From NCBI GenBank assembly GCA_016704565.1, contig JADIZV010000001.1, positions 682,001 through 746,000 on the forward strand: DNA of 64,000 nucleotides, written 5' to 3'. Made by a program: the position numbers and the translations under genes. Position 1 is the first letter of the stretch. Every line of letters begins with the position of its first letter. Below the pieces are notes generated by a model, which did no database searches, was not told the DNA's origin, and saw only the letters and a list, made by a program, of their open reading frames with translations. The DNA comes from Candidatus Phosphoribacter baldrii (lineage in GTDB: Bacteria > Actinomycetota > Actinomycetes > Actinomycetales > Dermatophilaceae). Shown piece after piece: positions 8,370-17,146 of the stretch.

Positions 8370-9806
8370 TCAGGCGCGCAGAGCCTCGGCGAGGTCGCGG
8401 AAGTCGGTGACCAGTGCGGCCAGATCTTCGTCGGTGTGGGCCAGCGACACGAGCCACTGCTCGTCCAGACCGGGCGGGGTGAGGATGTTGCGGTTGACGC
8501 CCCAGAGCCAGGACAACTCGGCCATCCGGAAGTCGGTCGCCTTGTAGTCCCGGTAGTTGCGCACCGGCGTGGTCGACCAGGTGATGCAGCCTTTGATGCC
8601 CATCCCGACAGTGTGTGCAGGCAACTCGAACTCGGTGATGACCTCGTCGATCCCGTCCAGCGTCCGCACGTTGATCGCCTCGGCCTGGTCAAGCGCCTCG
8701 TGCGTGCAGATCTCGTCGACCGCACGCGCGGCCGCCATGACGAGCGGATTGCCGTTATACGTCCCGTAGTGCGCCATCCGGCCGTCGACGACGACCTGCA
8801 TGACCTCCTGGCGTCCACCGAAGGCAGCCAACGGCAACCCGCCGCCGATGCTCTTGGCCAACGTGACGAGGTCGGGCTTGACCCCCAGCCGCTGGGACGC
8901 ACCGGCATACCCGGCGGTGAGCCCGGTCTTCACCTCGTCGAAGATGAGGACGATCCCGTATTCATCGCACGCCGCGCGCACCCCCGCGAGATAACCCTCG
9001 TCCGGCACGACGATGGCAAGGTTCTCGATGACCGGCTCCATGACGAGCGCGGCGATCTCCCGGCCGTGCTTGGCCAAGACGCCGCGCAACTGGCCGAGGT
9101 CGTTGAACGGCACGACATACACCGTCCCCGGCTCGGCATCGTGCGGGACGTGCGGGATCGGCGCGTCGGCCGGACCGATGTCGGCCAGCGCCGGCTTGAC
9201 CGACACCTGCATCGCGTCGTACCCGCCGTGGTAACCGCCTTCGATCTTGACGACCGCCTTCCGGCCGGTATAGGCGCGAGCCACGCGGACGGCATACATC
9301 ACCGACTCGGTGCCCGACTGGGTGAAGCGGAGCATGTCGAGCTGGAAACGGTCCTGGAAGAGCTCGGCCACCTCGGTCGCGGTCGGCGACGGGGTGACAA
9401 ACAAGGTGCCCACAGTGTCCAGCGCCTGGCGGACGTGGTCGACAACGACCGGGTGCAGGTGGCCGACCATCATCGCGCCGAAGCCCATCGACATGTCCAA
9501 CAGCCGCCGCCCGTCGACGTCGGTGACGTGAGCGCCGCGCGCGGAGACGATCGAGATGGGGTGGGGGTCCCAGTGCTGGAAGCTCGACGTCACACCGAGC
9601 GGCAGGGTCTTGCTCGCCCGCGCGTTGTGCTCGGCCGAGGCGGGCGTCTGGCGGACGAACCGCTCCCACTCGGCGGCCAGCAGCGCCTCGACCCGGTCGG
9701 GGTCGACGGGGGTCGAGCGGGTCGGCAGCCAGCGCCGCGTCGCCGGGTCGTGCGCGGGCCACGTCCGAGGCGCGGGCTGGGCCTGAGGCTGGGTCTGGTC
9801 GGTCAT
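8370..9806 (-). CDS. Class III aminotransferase (glutamate-1-semialdehyde aminomutase-like)
   Basis: A 478-residue PLP enzyme. The motif FDEVKTGLTAGYAG holds the aspartate (D290) that pairs with the pyridoxal nitrogen. LAKSIGGGLPLAAFGG carries the Schiff-base lysine (K318), and the substrate/PLP loop SGTESVMYAVRVAR is at about 164-177. The layout matches the HemL/4-aminobutyrate aminotransferase group. With no haem genes nearby and an extended N-terminus, the exact amino-group donor is uncertain. GAGGAG precedes the ATG at 9806. The convergent hairpin at 8260-8315 lies downstream. Confidence 0.88.
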   Translation of the reverse strand: MTDQTQPQAQPAPRTWPAHDPATRRWLPTRSTPVDPDRVEALLAAEWERFVRQTPASAEHNARASKTLPLGVTSSFQHWDPHPISIVSARGAHVTDVDGRRLLDMSMGFGAMMVGHLHPVVVDHVRQALDTVGTLFVTPSPTATEVAELFQDRFQLDMLRFTQSGTESVMYAVRVARAYTGRKAVVKIEGGYHGGYDAMQVSVKPALADIGPADAPIPHVPHDAEPGTVYVVPFNDLGQLRGVLAKHGREIAALVMEPVIENLAIVVPDEGYLAGVRAACDEYGIVLIFDEVKTGLTAGYAGASQRLGVKPDLVTLAKSIGGGLPLAAFGGRQEVMQVVVDGRMAHYGTYNGNPLVMAAARAVDEICTHEALDQAEAINVRTLDGIDEVITEFELPAHTVGMGIKGCITWSTTPVRNYRDYKATDFRMAELSWLWGVNRNILTPPGLDEQWLVSLAHTDEDLAALVTDFRDLAEALRA

Positions 9807-9883
9807 ACCGTCGTCTCCTCACCGTCGGCGGCTGCCCCGCCGAGTTTCCAGGCATCATCGCCTATCCGTCGCGATTTGCCTAG

Positions 9884-10023
9884 CCCACCGCTGAAACCTC
9901 GCCTTCCGCCCCGCTCAACCTACGGATTCCGTATGCCGTGCCGCTCGCCGTTGCGTTGATCTGGCTGATCCCCGATCGCCGCATGGAACGCGCTGTCATC
10001 GACGCCGAGGCGCGCGAGGCCTG
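9884..10023 (+). pseudogene. Possible remnant of a membrane-protein C-terminus
   Basis: An open stretch without a clear start encodes a hydrophobic segment (IPYAVPLAVALIWLIP) followed by the charged tail DRRMERAVIDAEAREA and a TGA. It looks like the last codons of a membrane protein whose 5' part is gone. It may be chance. The rest of the 266-base interval 9807-10072 shows nothing else. Confidence 0.25.
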
Positions 10024-10072
10024 ACCTAGGCCACACGCGCCTCGCGCGCCACGCCGTCGGCAGATCGCCCGC

Positions 10073-11398
10073 TCAGCCGACGGCGATGAGGGTGTAGCCG
10101 CCTGACTCGCGACGCTCCGGGTCGTGGTGGGCAAAGCGCAACAGGTGCGCCGCCCGTTTGCCCGGTGCCAGGGCCTGCGCGAGGTCGACCCCGCCGAGGT
10201 CCCCAAGACCCCACAGCATGACCACCCCCTCGACGAGGGCTTGCCCGGGCTCAAGATCGGTGAGCACCCCGACGAGTTCGGCGTGGTCGACCCCGAGCTT
10301 CTCGATGACCCGGCGCGTGGTCAACGGCGTGGCGAATGGGTGCGCCCTGCCCCGCATCAGTGCTCGCTTGTCGATGATCCCGAGCTCCAGCCCGAGGGCC
10401 AGCACCTTGGCACTGTCGGCCACGAGCCAGCCCTTGCGGGTCTGGAACATCGTCAGCAGATGCTGCTGTCCACCGCCGATCGGCACCCCGAGCCGCAGGC
10501 TCTTGGCCGTCGGCGCACCGAGGGAGCCGAGCACGCCGAACTCCGTTTTCGCTCGACCACCCACTGCCTGCAGCAGCGGCTTCACCGCCGGTCCACCGTG
10601 AATGAGCTCCAAAGTGCCGCCTTTGGCCACCATGCCGCCGAGACCGAAGAGCAGGTCCTTGGCGTTCGCCGGCCCCGCCAGGATGGTGAGGTTGCGCTGC
10701 CCGACATGGCGGTCGTGGTTGGCGTCCAGCGTCCCGCTCCACTGGTCGGCCGGGCAGCTCACGCTCGCCATGAGGCACTCGTGGCCGGTCAACGTGGCGG
10801 GGATGTCCCACGTCCGGTCGAGCTCGACCAACGCGGTCGCGCCCGGCCGGGTCCGGTCCTCCAGGTGCACCATGGCGCCGCCGATGAGTTGCGGGGCGTA
10901 TGCCGGGTTGCTCGGATCCCCGCCGAAGAAGCCGGGATTGACGAACCAGGCCCGCACATGGACCCCGATCGCCGGGAACAGCCCGAGATTCCAGATCCGC
11001 ACGAACACCCGGTAGCGCCGACCCGCGGTCGGGCTCGCCACGAGCCTGGCCGGGGTGAACGGCCCCGTGTATGCCGCATCGATGAGCAGGATGTCCGGAG
11101 ACTCCCAGCATGGCTTGGGCGGCCACGTGGGCCGGGCGCCCCGGTCACCCGGGCTGTAGGCCCGGATCAACAGGTAGGGCAGGACGTCCTCGCGGCGCGG
11201 TCGGTGCTCGCGGCCGACGGCCTTGATGAACTCCTCGGCCTCGCCGCGGACCCGGTCCGACGGTTTCCAATTGGGGTCGAGGTCACCACTCGGGCGCTTG
11301 GTCGTGCCAAACGAGTCAGGCGGGTTGTCGCCGCGCTGGGCCTTGTCCTCGTCTTCGGTGAGGTTCGGGTGCTCGTCGTGTCCGTTGGTGCCAGGCAT
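10073..11398 (-). CDS. Uncharacterised beta-rich protein, partner of the phospholipase C-like gene
   Basis: 441 residues from ATG at 11398, which is preceded by GGAAGGG and lies 5 bp after the stop of the upstream gene, so the two form an operon. An in-frame codon at 11437 would overlap the upstream gene by 34 bases and is less likely. The central part (YRVFVRIWNLGLFPAIGVHV..., ATALVELDRTWDIPATL) reads like a CARDB/Ig-type beta-sandwich. The C-terminal part is alpha/beta and unrecognised. No signal peptide or transmembrane segment is seen. Function unknown. Confidence 0.7.
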   Translation of the reverse strand: MPGTNGHDEHPNLTEDEDKAQRGDNPPDSFGTTKRPSGDLDPNWKPSDRVRGEAEEFIKAVGREHRPRREDVLPYLLIRAYSPGDRGARPTWPPKPCWESPDILLIDAAYTGPFTPARLVASPTAGRRYRVFVRIWNLGLFPAIGVHVRAWFVNPGFFGGDPSNPAYAPQLIGGAMVHLEDRTRPGATALVELDRTWDIPATLTGHECLMASVSCPADQWSGTLDANHDRHVGQRNLTILAGPANAKDLLFGLGGMVAKGGTLELIHGGPAVKPLLQAVGGRAKTEFGVLGSLGAPTAKSLRLGVPIGGGQQHLLTMFQTRKGWLVADSAKVLALGLELGIIDKRALMRGRAHPFATPLTTRRVIEKLGVDHAELVGVLTDLEPGQALVEGVVMLWGLGDLGGVDLAQALAPGKRAAHLLRFAHHDPERRESGGYTLIAVG

Positions 11399-11403
11399 GG
11401 TGA

Positions 11404-13827
11404 TCAGCCCTTCCCGTGACGGGCGCGATCGAGCCACGTCGGATCGGTGTTGAGGTCGTGAGGTTGGCTGGGTTTGCAGGTGTTGGGGCCTTGGCCGGGC
11501 AGGTAGTGCACGGTAAGGTCGACCGACTCCTCATACCAGCGGTTGGGCTGCGCCGGGCAGTCGTGGTCGGCGTGGAACAACTGCGGCGATGTGCACGGCT
11601 TCGGATATCCGTAGTCCTCGCCGAATGCCGGATTGATGTCGGGGAGGCAGGGCACGTCGCTGCGGTCCCAGTCCCAGCAGTGCCAGGCGTAGCCGCGGTC
11701 GGAGTCGAGGTTGAAGTCCGGCACTCCGAAGTCCTTGTTGCCCACTTCCTTGGCCATCCGCCCGACGAGGTAAAGCCCGTAGTCGATCGGCGCCCCGAGG
11801 TGCTGGTTGGCTGGCAACCGCGCGTTGAGGACCGCAGCGGTGTCCTGCGGGCTCCCAGCCTTCTCCAACTCGGCCCGAGCCCCGTTGTCGCCAGTCATGC
11901 CGGAGAGCAGCACCGTCGAGTTGGATCCGACGACATACGGCCCGACGTGGGTGGGCAAGCCTTCCTGTGCGACGCCCACTCCCGCCTGGTTGGTCAGCGG
12001 ATACCGCCACGGGGCGATCCACTCGGAGGCCTTGAACTCCTGGGACGGGGCGTCCGCGGCATACCGGAGGGGGGAGGTGAGGCCCAACGCGCCGACCAGG
12101 TCGGGACGCGAGATCGCCGAGGGGAGGTCGCGGACGATGCCACGCGGGTAGGCGTGGTCCAGGCCGAGCGCGTCGGTCGGGAACAGCCGACCGGACGGCT
12201 CGGTGATCGGGCGCATCCCGACGCCGAGCCCGATCGGTGAGTCGAGCGCCGAGCCGATGTCGAAGCTGCCCTCGTTGCCCAAGGTGGTCAGGCCCTGGCT
12301 GATCTCGGCCGGTTTGGGCATCGCGAAGCCCGACATGACCAGCGCGCGGCGGGCCAGCAGGTAGAGGTTCCACGCCGGGACGATGACGGCCCAGTAGATG
12401 ACCTCACGCGCCGGGAAGGTGGCGATGTCGATGATGAGCCCCGGCAGGACGGTGAGCAGCCAGACGACAACTTGGGCGAGATAGACGATCCACGCGAAAA
12501 GGGCGAGCAACAGATCGAGCAGGTTGAACGAGTCGTCGTCGTCCACGTCGGCGCCACGGCTCGGGTCGTCGTCGATGCCCGACCCGCCGCCGCCGGGAGG
12601 CGTGGGGAACGAGTGGTCGGTGAAGACCGACGGCGGTGGCGGCAGACGCAGGCTGATCGCGTCGCTGCTGGTCATCTTGAGATAGCGGTAGGTGATCTCC
12701 CACATCTGGGCCATCGCGTCGGCGTTGGGTCGACCGTCGGGCTGACCGGTGCCCGGGTCGGTCGCCGAGAACGGCGGGTCCTGCAGGAGGATGTGCGGCC
12801 CATCCGCGCCATAGACATCGCGCATCGCGTCGAGGATGCCGCCGATGAGATGGTCCGGCAGGGGTCCGGTGTCCAGATCGAAGAAGGTATGCCGGTTCGC
12901 CGTCGGAGTGGGCCCGTCCCCGTTGTCGTATGCCGGGAAGCCGCTCCAGTAGTCGTAGGCCGGCGCGTCGTCCCGACCGTTGTAGGGGGCGTCGTTGCGG
13001 TGACGGAACGCCAGCCGGAAGTGCAGGGCGGAGGTGCCGTACTCGGCATACAGGGAGCCGGGGTGTCTCGCGACGTAGTTCTCGGAGTCCATGTGGTTCT
13101 CGACCAGGTGATGACGCTGCCAGTGGTTGCGGTAGGGGCCACCGGACTTGGCGTTGGTGAACGGGTGACCCGTGACGTCGGTCGCGCAGTGCGACATCCA
13201 ACCGACCGCGAAGGCGACCCGGGCCTGAGCGTCTTTGCGCTCGTCGTCGGTCGCGGCGGCCGCCAGCGCGGCCTGGGCCTGCTGGAAGAGGACGAACGGG
13301 AACTGGTAGGTCTTGCGGTAGTGGAACATGTCCGACCAGTAGAAGGCGTCGTCGCCGAACCCTTGCGGCACACCAGACGTCAGCACGCCGAACCAGTCGC
13401 CCATCTCGGCGAGCAAGCCTTTGAAGGCCGACATGATCGCCGAGGTCAGCTCGTCGAGCACCTGGGCGAGCTGGGTCGACAGGCCACCGGTGAGCTGCGA
13501 GGCGAGCTGAGAGTTGTTCGTGGAGATCGGGTCGATCCACTTCTCCCACTTGCTGACGAACTCCCCGTCGACGACCTCCCACACGTCCAACGCCCACTGG
13601 ACGACCTGGCGGATCACCTGGCCGGTCGTGTTCTTGAAGTCCGGCAGGAGATAGAACAGGTCCGGGCCGAGCGAGCCCAGCGCGAGGTAGTTGCGCCAGG
13701 TGTGGCAGTGCTCGCCGATGTCCTTGGCCTCGGCGGCGCTGATCGCGAAGCCGGGCGGGATGACCCCGTCTCGCATCGCCCGGGCCGTGTCGTGGGCCGC
13801 TTCCATGTGGACGTACCAACCGGGCAT
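11404..13827 (-). CDS. Zinc-dependent phospholipase C-like protein with C-terminal membrane region
   Basis: 807 residues. The first ~250 match the zinc-dependent phospholipase C fold: PGWYVHMEAAHD at the N-terminus (H7, H12), GSLGPDLFYLLPD (D56), then HCATDVTGHP (H213, D217, H221) and NHWQRHHLVENHMD (H239/H240, E243), the usual trinuclear zinc ligands. Unlike classical secreted enzymes it has no signal peptide. It continues for 550 more residues, including two or three hydrophobic segments around 435-500. A Pro/Gly linker (PPPPSVFTDHSFPTPPGGGG) separates the domains. The ATG at 13827 follows GAGGAGA. Substrate unknown; it may act on lipids at the inner face of the membrane. Confidence 0.75.
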   Translation of the reverse strand: MPGWYVHMEAAHDTARAMRDGVIPPGFAISAAEAKDIGEHCHTWRNYLALGSLGPDLFYLLPDFKNTTGQVIRQVVQWALDVWEVVDGEFVSKWEKWIDPISTNNSQLASQLTGGLSTQLAQVLDELTSAIMSAFKGLLAEMGDWFGVLTSGVPQGFGDDAFYWSDMFHYRKTYQFPFVLFQQAQAALAAAATDDERKDAQARVAFAVGWMSHCATDVTGHPFTNAKSGGPYRNHWQRHHLVENHMDSENYVARHPGSLYAEYGTSALHFRLAFRHRNDAPYNGRDDAPAYDYWSGFPAYDNGDGPTPTANRHTFFDLDTGPLPDHLIGGILDAMRDVYGADGPHILLQDPPFSATDPGTGQPDGRPNADAMAQMWEITYRYLKMTSSDAISLRLPPPPSVFTDHSFPTPPGGGGSGIDDDPSRGADVDDDDSFNLLDLLLALFAWIVYLAQVVVWLLTVLPGLIIDIATFPAREVIYWAVIVPAWNLYLLARRALVMSGFAMPKPAEISQGLTTLGNEGSFDIGSALDSPIGLGVGMRPITEPSGRLFPTDALGLDHAYPRGIVRDLPSAISRPDLVGALGLTSPLRYAADAPSQEFKASEWIAPWRYPLTNQAGVGVAQEGLPTHVGPYVVGSNSTVLLSGMTGDNGARAELEKAGSPQDTAAVLNARLPANQHLGAPIDYGLYLVGRMAKEVGNKDFGVPDFNLDSDRGYAWHCWDWDRSDVPCLPDINPAFGEDYGYPKPCTSPQLFHADHDCPAQPNRWYEESVDLTVHYLPGQGPNTCKPSQPHDLNTDPTWLDRARHGKG

Positions 13828-13971
13828 GGCGTCTCCTCGTCGTCGGACTGGCGCAGCTCAGTGGGAGAGCCGACATTGCGAAGAGTGCCCGACTGAGTCG
13901 GGAGATACGTGGGGAACCTGGCAGTAACGTCGCCGCGCCGTGCCGGAGGCCACGTCCAAGCGTCCGTCCGC

Positions 13972-14001
13972 TGGCACGGCATACCCCCTGGGGTATAGGA
14001 T
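13972..14001 (+). promoter_or_regulatory. Promoter with CsoR/CstR-type operator
   Basis: ATACCCC-CT-GGGGTAT at 13981-13996 is a perfect 7-bp dyad of the kind bound by CsoR-family repressors, especially the persulfide sensor CstR. A plausible -35 (TGGCAC, 13972-13977) and -10 (TAGGAT, 13996-14001) with an 18-bp spacer flank it, so a bound repressor would block RNA polymerase. The gene downstream is a persulfide dioxygenase-rhodanese, the classic CstR target. No csoR/cstR gene is in the window, so control would be in trans. Confidence 0.65.
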
Positions 14002-14056
14002 GCGCGAACTCACCCGCTCCGCGCACCCTGTGGAGCTCGGCCAAGGAGCTCAGCCG

Positions 14057-15436
14057 ATGCTGTTCACGCAGTACTACCTCGACTGCCTGTCCCAGGCGTC
14101 GTATCTCGTCGGAGACGAGACGACGGGGCAGGCAGTCGTCGTCGACCCGAGGCGCGACGTGGCCGACTACCTCGCCGATGCCCGAGCCGCGGACCTGCGC
14201 ATCGTCGGGGTCATCAACACCCACTTCCACGCCGACTTCGTGTCGGGCCACCTTGAGCTGGCCCGCGAGACCGGGGCGTGGATCGGCTATGGCGACGTGG
14301 CGGCCCCTGAGTTCGCCCACCGCGCCTTGGCCGACGGTGAGCGGATCAGCCTCGGCGAGGTCACCCTGGAGATCATGACGACCCCCGGGCATACGCCCGA
14401 GTCGATCAGCGTGCTGGTCTTCGAGCACGCCGACGACGAGGTCGCCTATGGGGTGCTCACCGGTGACGCCCTGTTCATCGGTGACGTCGGGCGGCCGGAC
14501 CTGCTCGCCTCAGTTGGCGTCAGCGCTGACGAACTGGGCCGCATGCTCTACGACTCGGTGCAACGCAAGCTCATGGGCCTGCCCGACGCCGTCCGGGTCT
14601 TCCCGGCCCACGGCGCCGGCTCGGCATGCGGCAAGAACCTTTCGACCGAGAAGCAGTCGACGATCGGGGCCCAGCGCGCGCTCAACTACGCCTGCCAGCC
14701 GATGACCGAGGAGGAGTTCGTCGCGGTCGTCACCGAGGGGCAGCCGAGCGCACCGGCATACTTCCTCTTCAACGCGACCCTCAACAAGAAGGAGCGCGAC
14801 ACCCGTAGCCTCACCGCCGCGATCCCCGCGCTCGACGACGCGGCCGTCGCGGCAGCGCTGGCCGACGGAGCCATCGTGCATGACGCGCGCGACGCCATCG
14901 CCTTCACCGCCGGCCACCTGCGCGGAGCGGTCAGCGTCCCGGCTGACGGGCGACTGTCCGAGACGGCGGGCATGGTGTTCCGGCCCGACCAGCGGATCGT
15001 CATCATGGCGCCCGAGGGTCAGGAGCAGGAGGTCGCGATGCGGCTGGCGCGGATCGGTTTCGACCACGCGGTCGGCTACATCGCCAATCCCGAGGCCTAT
15101 CTGCTCGCTCACGAGCACGAGGTCCAGCACGCCAGCCGGCTCACCGTGAGCCAAGCGGCGGCCGCCGTGGCGCGCGCCGACGTGCAACTCGTCGACATCC
15201 GCAACCCTGGCGAGACCTCCGGCGGCACGATCCCCGGCGCCCGGCTCATCCCGCTCCCGAAGCTGCCGCGGCGGCTAGCCGAGCTCGACCCGACCGCGCC
15301 GGTCATCCTCTACTGCGCCGGGGCCTGGCGCTCCAGCGTCGGGGCAAGCCTGTTGCGCGCCAACGGTTTTGCCGACGTATCGGACATCCTCGGCGGCTAC
15401 ACCGCGTGGGCCCAGGCCCACCCCGTCGCCAGCTGA
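14057..15436 (+). CDS. cstB: MBL-fold persulfide dioxygenase-rhodanese fusion (CstB-like)
   Basis: 459 residues from ATG at 14057 (AAGGAG eight bases upstream); an earlier in-frame codon at 13940 would run through the promoter and is rejected. The N-terminal metallo-beta-lactamase domain has THFHADFVSGH (H56, H58, D60), GHTPESISV and FPAHGAGSACGK. The middle domain is rhodanese-like but lacks the catalytic cysteine. The C-terminal rhodanese has its active cysteine (C420, LYCAGAWRSS). This three-part order and length match CstB, which oxidises persulfides and makes thiosulfate during sulfide detoxification. The symbol rests on architecture and on the operator upstream. Confidence 0.82.
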   Translation: MLFTQYYLDCLSQASYLVGDETTGQAVVVDPRRDVADYLADARAADLRIVGVINTHFHADFVSGHLELARETGAWIGYGDVAAPEFAHRALADGERISLGEVTLEIMTTPGHTPESISVLVFEHADDEVAYGVLTGDALFIGDVGRPDLLASVGVSADELGRMLYDSVQRKLMGLPDAVRVFPAHGAGSACGKNLSTEKQSTIGAQRALNYACQPMTEEEFVAVVTEGQPSAPAYFLFNATLNKKERDTRSLTAAIPALDDAAVAAALADGAIVHDARDAIAFTAGHLRGAVSVPADGRLSETAGMVFRPDQRIVIMAPEGQEQEVAMRLARIGFDHAVGYIANPEAYLLAHEHEVQHASRLTVSQAAAAVARADVQLVDIRNPGETSGGTIPGARLIPLPKLPRRLAELDPTAPVILYCAGAWRSSVGASLLRANGFADVSDILGGYTAWAQAHPVAS

Positions 15437-15457
15437 CCGCCGCCCGGCCCGGTGGCG

Positions 15458-16546
15458 TTAGCCCGCTGGGGGTCGCTCGAAGCGGGCCACCAGCGTGGCG
15501 GTGTCCGCGTCCCAGCGGAGTATGCCGTCGCGCGCGCTCGCGGAATAGAGGGCCTTCCCGTCCGGGGAGAACGCAAGCGCGTGCGGGCCGTCCGTATGTC
15601 CGGTCAGGGTGCGGGCCGCTCCTGCGGACACCGGCCACACGATCACAACGCGTGCGACCGGATCCGTGAACGCGACCACGTCGGCACCCGGACGGAACGC
15701 CACCGCGTGAGCCGCAGGCGTCCCGGGGAAGGTGGCCCGCACCTCGCCTGTCACAGCGTCGACGACGCGCACGACATGCTCGGGATCACGGGTCGCGGTC
15801 GCCAGCCGAAGACCGTCTGCGCTGAACGCGACGCCGTAGGACTGCGGCGGGCTGCTGGACAACGTCGCCGTCTTGGCACCCGTCTTGACGTCCCAGACAC
15901 TGACCGGCGCCTGGACGCTAGCAACCGCCAGCCGACTGCCGTCGGGGCTGAATGCCACCGCCGTCGGCCGGGCCGCCCCGACCGTGAGCACCTGCATCGC
16001 TGCCCCATCACCGACCGACCAGAGCCGGACCGTGCCGTCGTGTGCTGCGCTGGCCAGCACCGACCCGTCTCGGCTGAAGGACAGGGCGGTCAGCCCCAGC
16101 CGGGCGTCGGTCGTGTCCGGAGCCTGGTGGCCCACCAAGTCGCGGACGACGCGCCCATCGGTGGCCGAGAGCAACCGAACCGTGACCGCGTTCCCTTGGC
16201 CCGCGGACGGGCCTTCGGTGGCAAGCAGCGAGCCGTCCGGGCTCCAGGCCACAGCCGTGCGGCCGGTCAGCGTCGTCGCCAGCTTCCCGCTCGCCGTGTC
16301 CCACACGCACAGTCCGGAGCTGCAGGGTGCTGCCACCCGAGTCCCGTCCGGGCTCACCGCCAGCGACCAGTCGCTCACCCTCGCCTCGGGATCGCGGATA
16401 ACGTTTCCCGCCACCGGCGCGGACGGCGATGGCGCCCCTGTGCTTCCGCCCCCCGTACCCGTCGAGCCACACCCGGCCAGCGCGGTCGCGGCGACGACCG
16501 CGACGGTGACGCGTGCCGCGACGAACACCCTGCCGTATGCCGTCAT
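15458..16546 (-). CDS. WD40-repeat lipoprotein
   Basis: 362 residues with an N-terminal lipoprotein signal ending in the lipobox LAGC (cysteine near 26). Repeated blades such as VAFSPDGSRLAVASV and LSFSRDGSVLASAAHDGTVR predict a seven-bladed beta-propeller outside the cell. AGGAGG precedes the ATG. The start overlaps the stop of the upstream gene (ATGA), so it is the last gene of the secretion-toxin operon. A role as a surface receptor or immunity/accessory factor is inferred from position only. Confidence 0.85.
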   Translation of the reverse strand: MTAYGRVFVAARVTVAVVAATALAGCGSTGTGGGSTGAPSPSAPVAGNVIRDPEARVSDWSLAVSPDGTRVAAPCSSGLCVWDTASGKLATTLTGRTAVAWSPDGSLLATEGPSAGQGNAVTVRLLSATDGRVVRDLVGHQAPDTTDARLGLTALSFSRDGSVLASAAHDGTVRLWSVGDGAAMQVLTVGAARPTAVAFSPDGSRLAVASVQAPVSVWDVKTGAKTATLSSSPPQSYGVAFSADGLRLATATRDPEHVVRVVDAVTGEVRATFPGTPAAHAVAFRPGADVVAFTDPVARVVIVWPVSAGAARTLTGHTDGPHALAFSPDGKALYSASARDGILRWDADTATLVARFERPPAG

Positions 16547-17139
16547 GAACCCACCTCCTGGGGCGAAGACGCCGTCTCGGATGGGGGTTCATCAGGGCTG
16601 ACGTCGAACCAGCGCTCTTGTCCATCGTCGCAGGAATGCCGATCCAGGGTTCGACCCTCCAAAGTCACGAGTTCCTGGCGGGTGGATGAGCAGCCCAACG
16701 CCGCCAGGACGTCGTATTCGTCGGCGACCCGCAAGACGATCCACGGCTGCTCGGCCGTGCCTGCCCCGCTGCTGAGCACACTGCTCACCGCCAACCGGGT
16801 CAATACGGACTCCTGCTCGGCTCGTTCGTTCTCGCCCAATTCCGCATAGGCAGCCGCGAGTCCCGCATGGGCTCGGGGGCTGAGGAACCAGCCCGGCATC
16901 CTGTCGACGATGTCGGTGACGACCTGGAGCGCTTCGTCTGCGGTGATCCGCTGACTCGGAGTCGGGATGACGGCATACCGATCAAAGGAGGGGGCTGCCC
17001 GCACGTGCTCTCGGAGCTTCCGCAAGGTCCTTGGGTCGGGGTCGGCGAGATAGCGGAGGGTGAGTTCGGGCAGGGTCATCGCAATCGTCCCTTGGTCGTC
17101 GACACCGGTTCGACCACCGGGGCGCTCGGTCGGTTCCAT
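16543..17139 (-). CDS. Small acidic cytoplasmic protein in toxin locus (possible immunity protein)
   Basis: 198 residues from ATG at 17139, seven bases after the upstream stop and preceded by GAGG; an alternative ATG is at 17079. The longer open frame to 17322 is an arginine-rich shadow of the neighbouring Pro/Ser coding repeat. No family is recognised. It is hydrophilic, has no signal peptide, and sits directly behind the HExxH putative toxin, the usual slot for an immunity gene. Confidence 0.6.
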   Translation of the reverse strand: MEPTERPGGRTGVDDQGTIAMTLPELTLRYLADPDPRTLRKLREHVRAAPSFDRYAVIPTPSQRITADEALQVVTDIVDRMPGWFLSPRAHAGLAAAYAELGENERAEQESVLTRLAVSSVLSSGAGTAEQPWIVLRVADEYDVLAALGCSSTRQELVTLEGRTLDRHSCDDGQERWFDVSPDEPPSETASSPQEVGS

Positions 17140-17146
17140 ACGGTCC

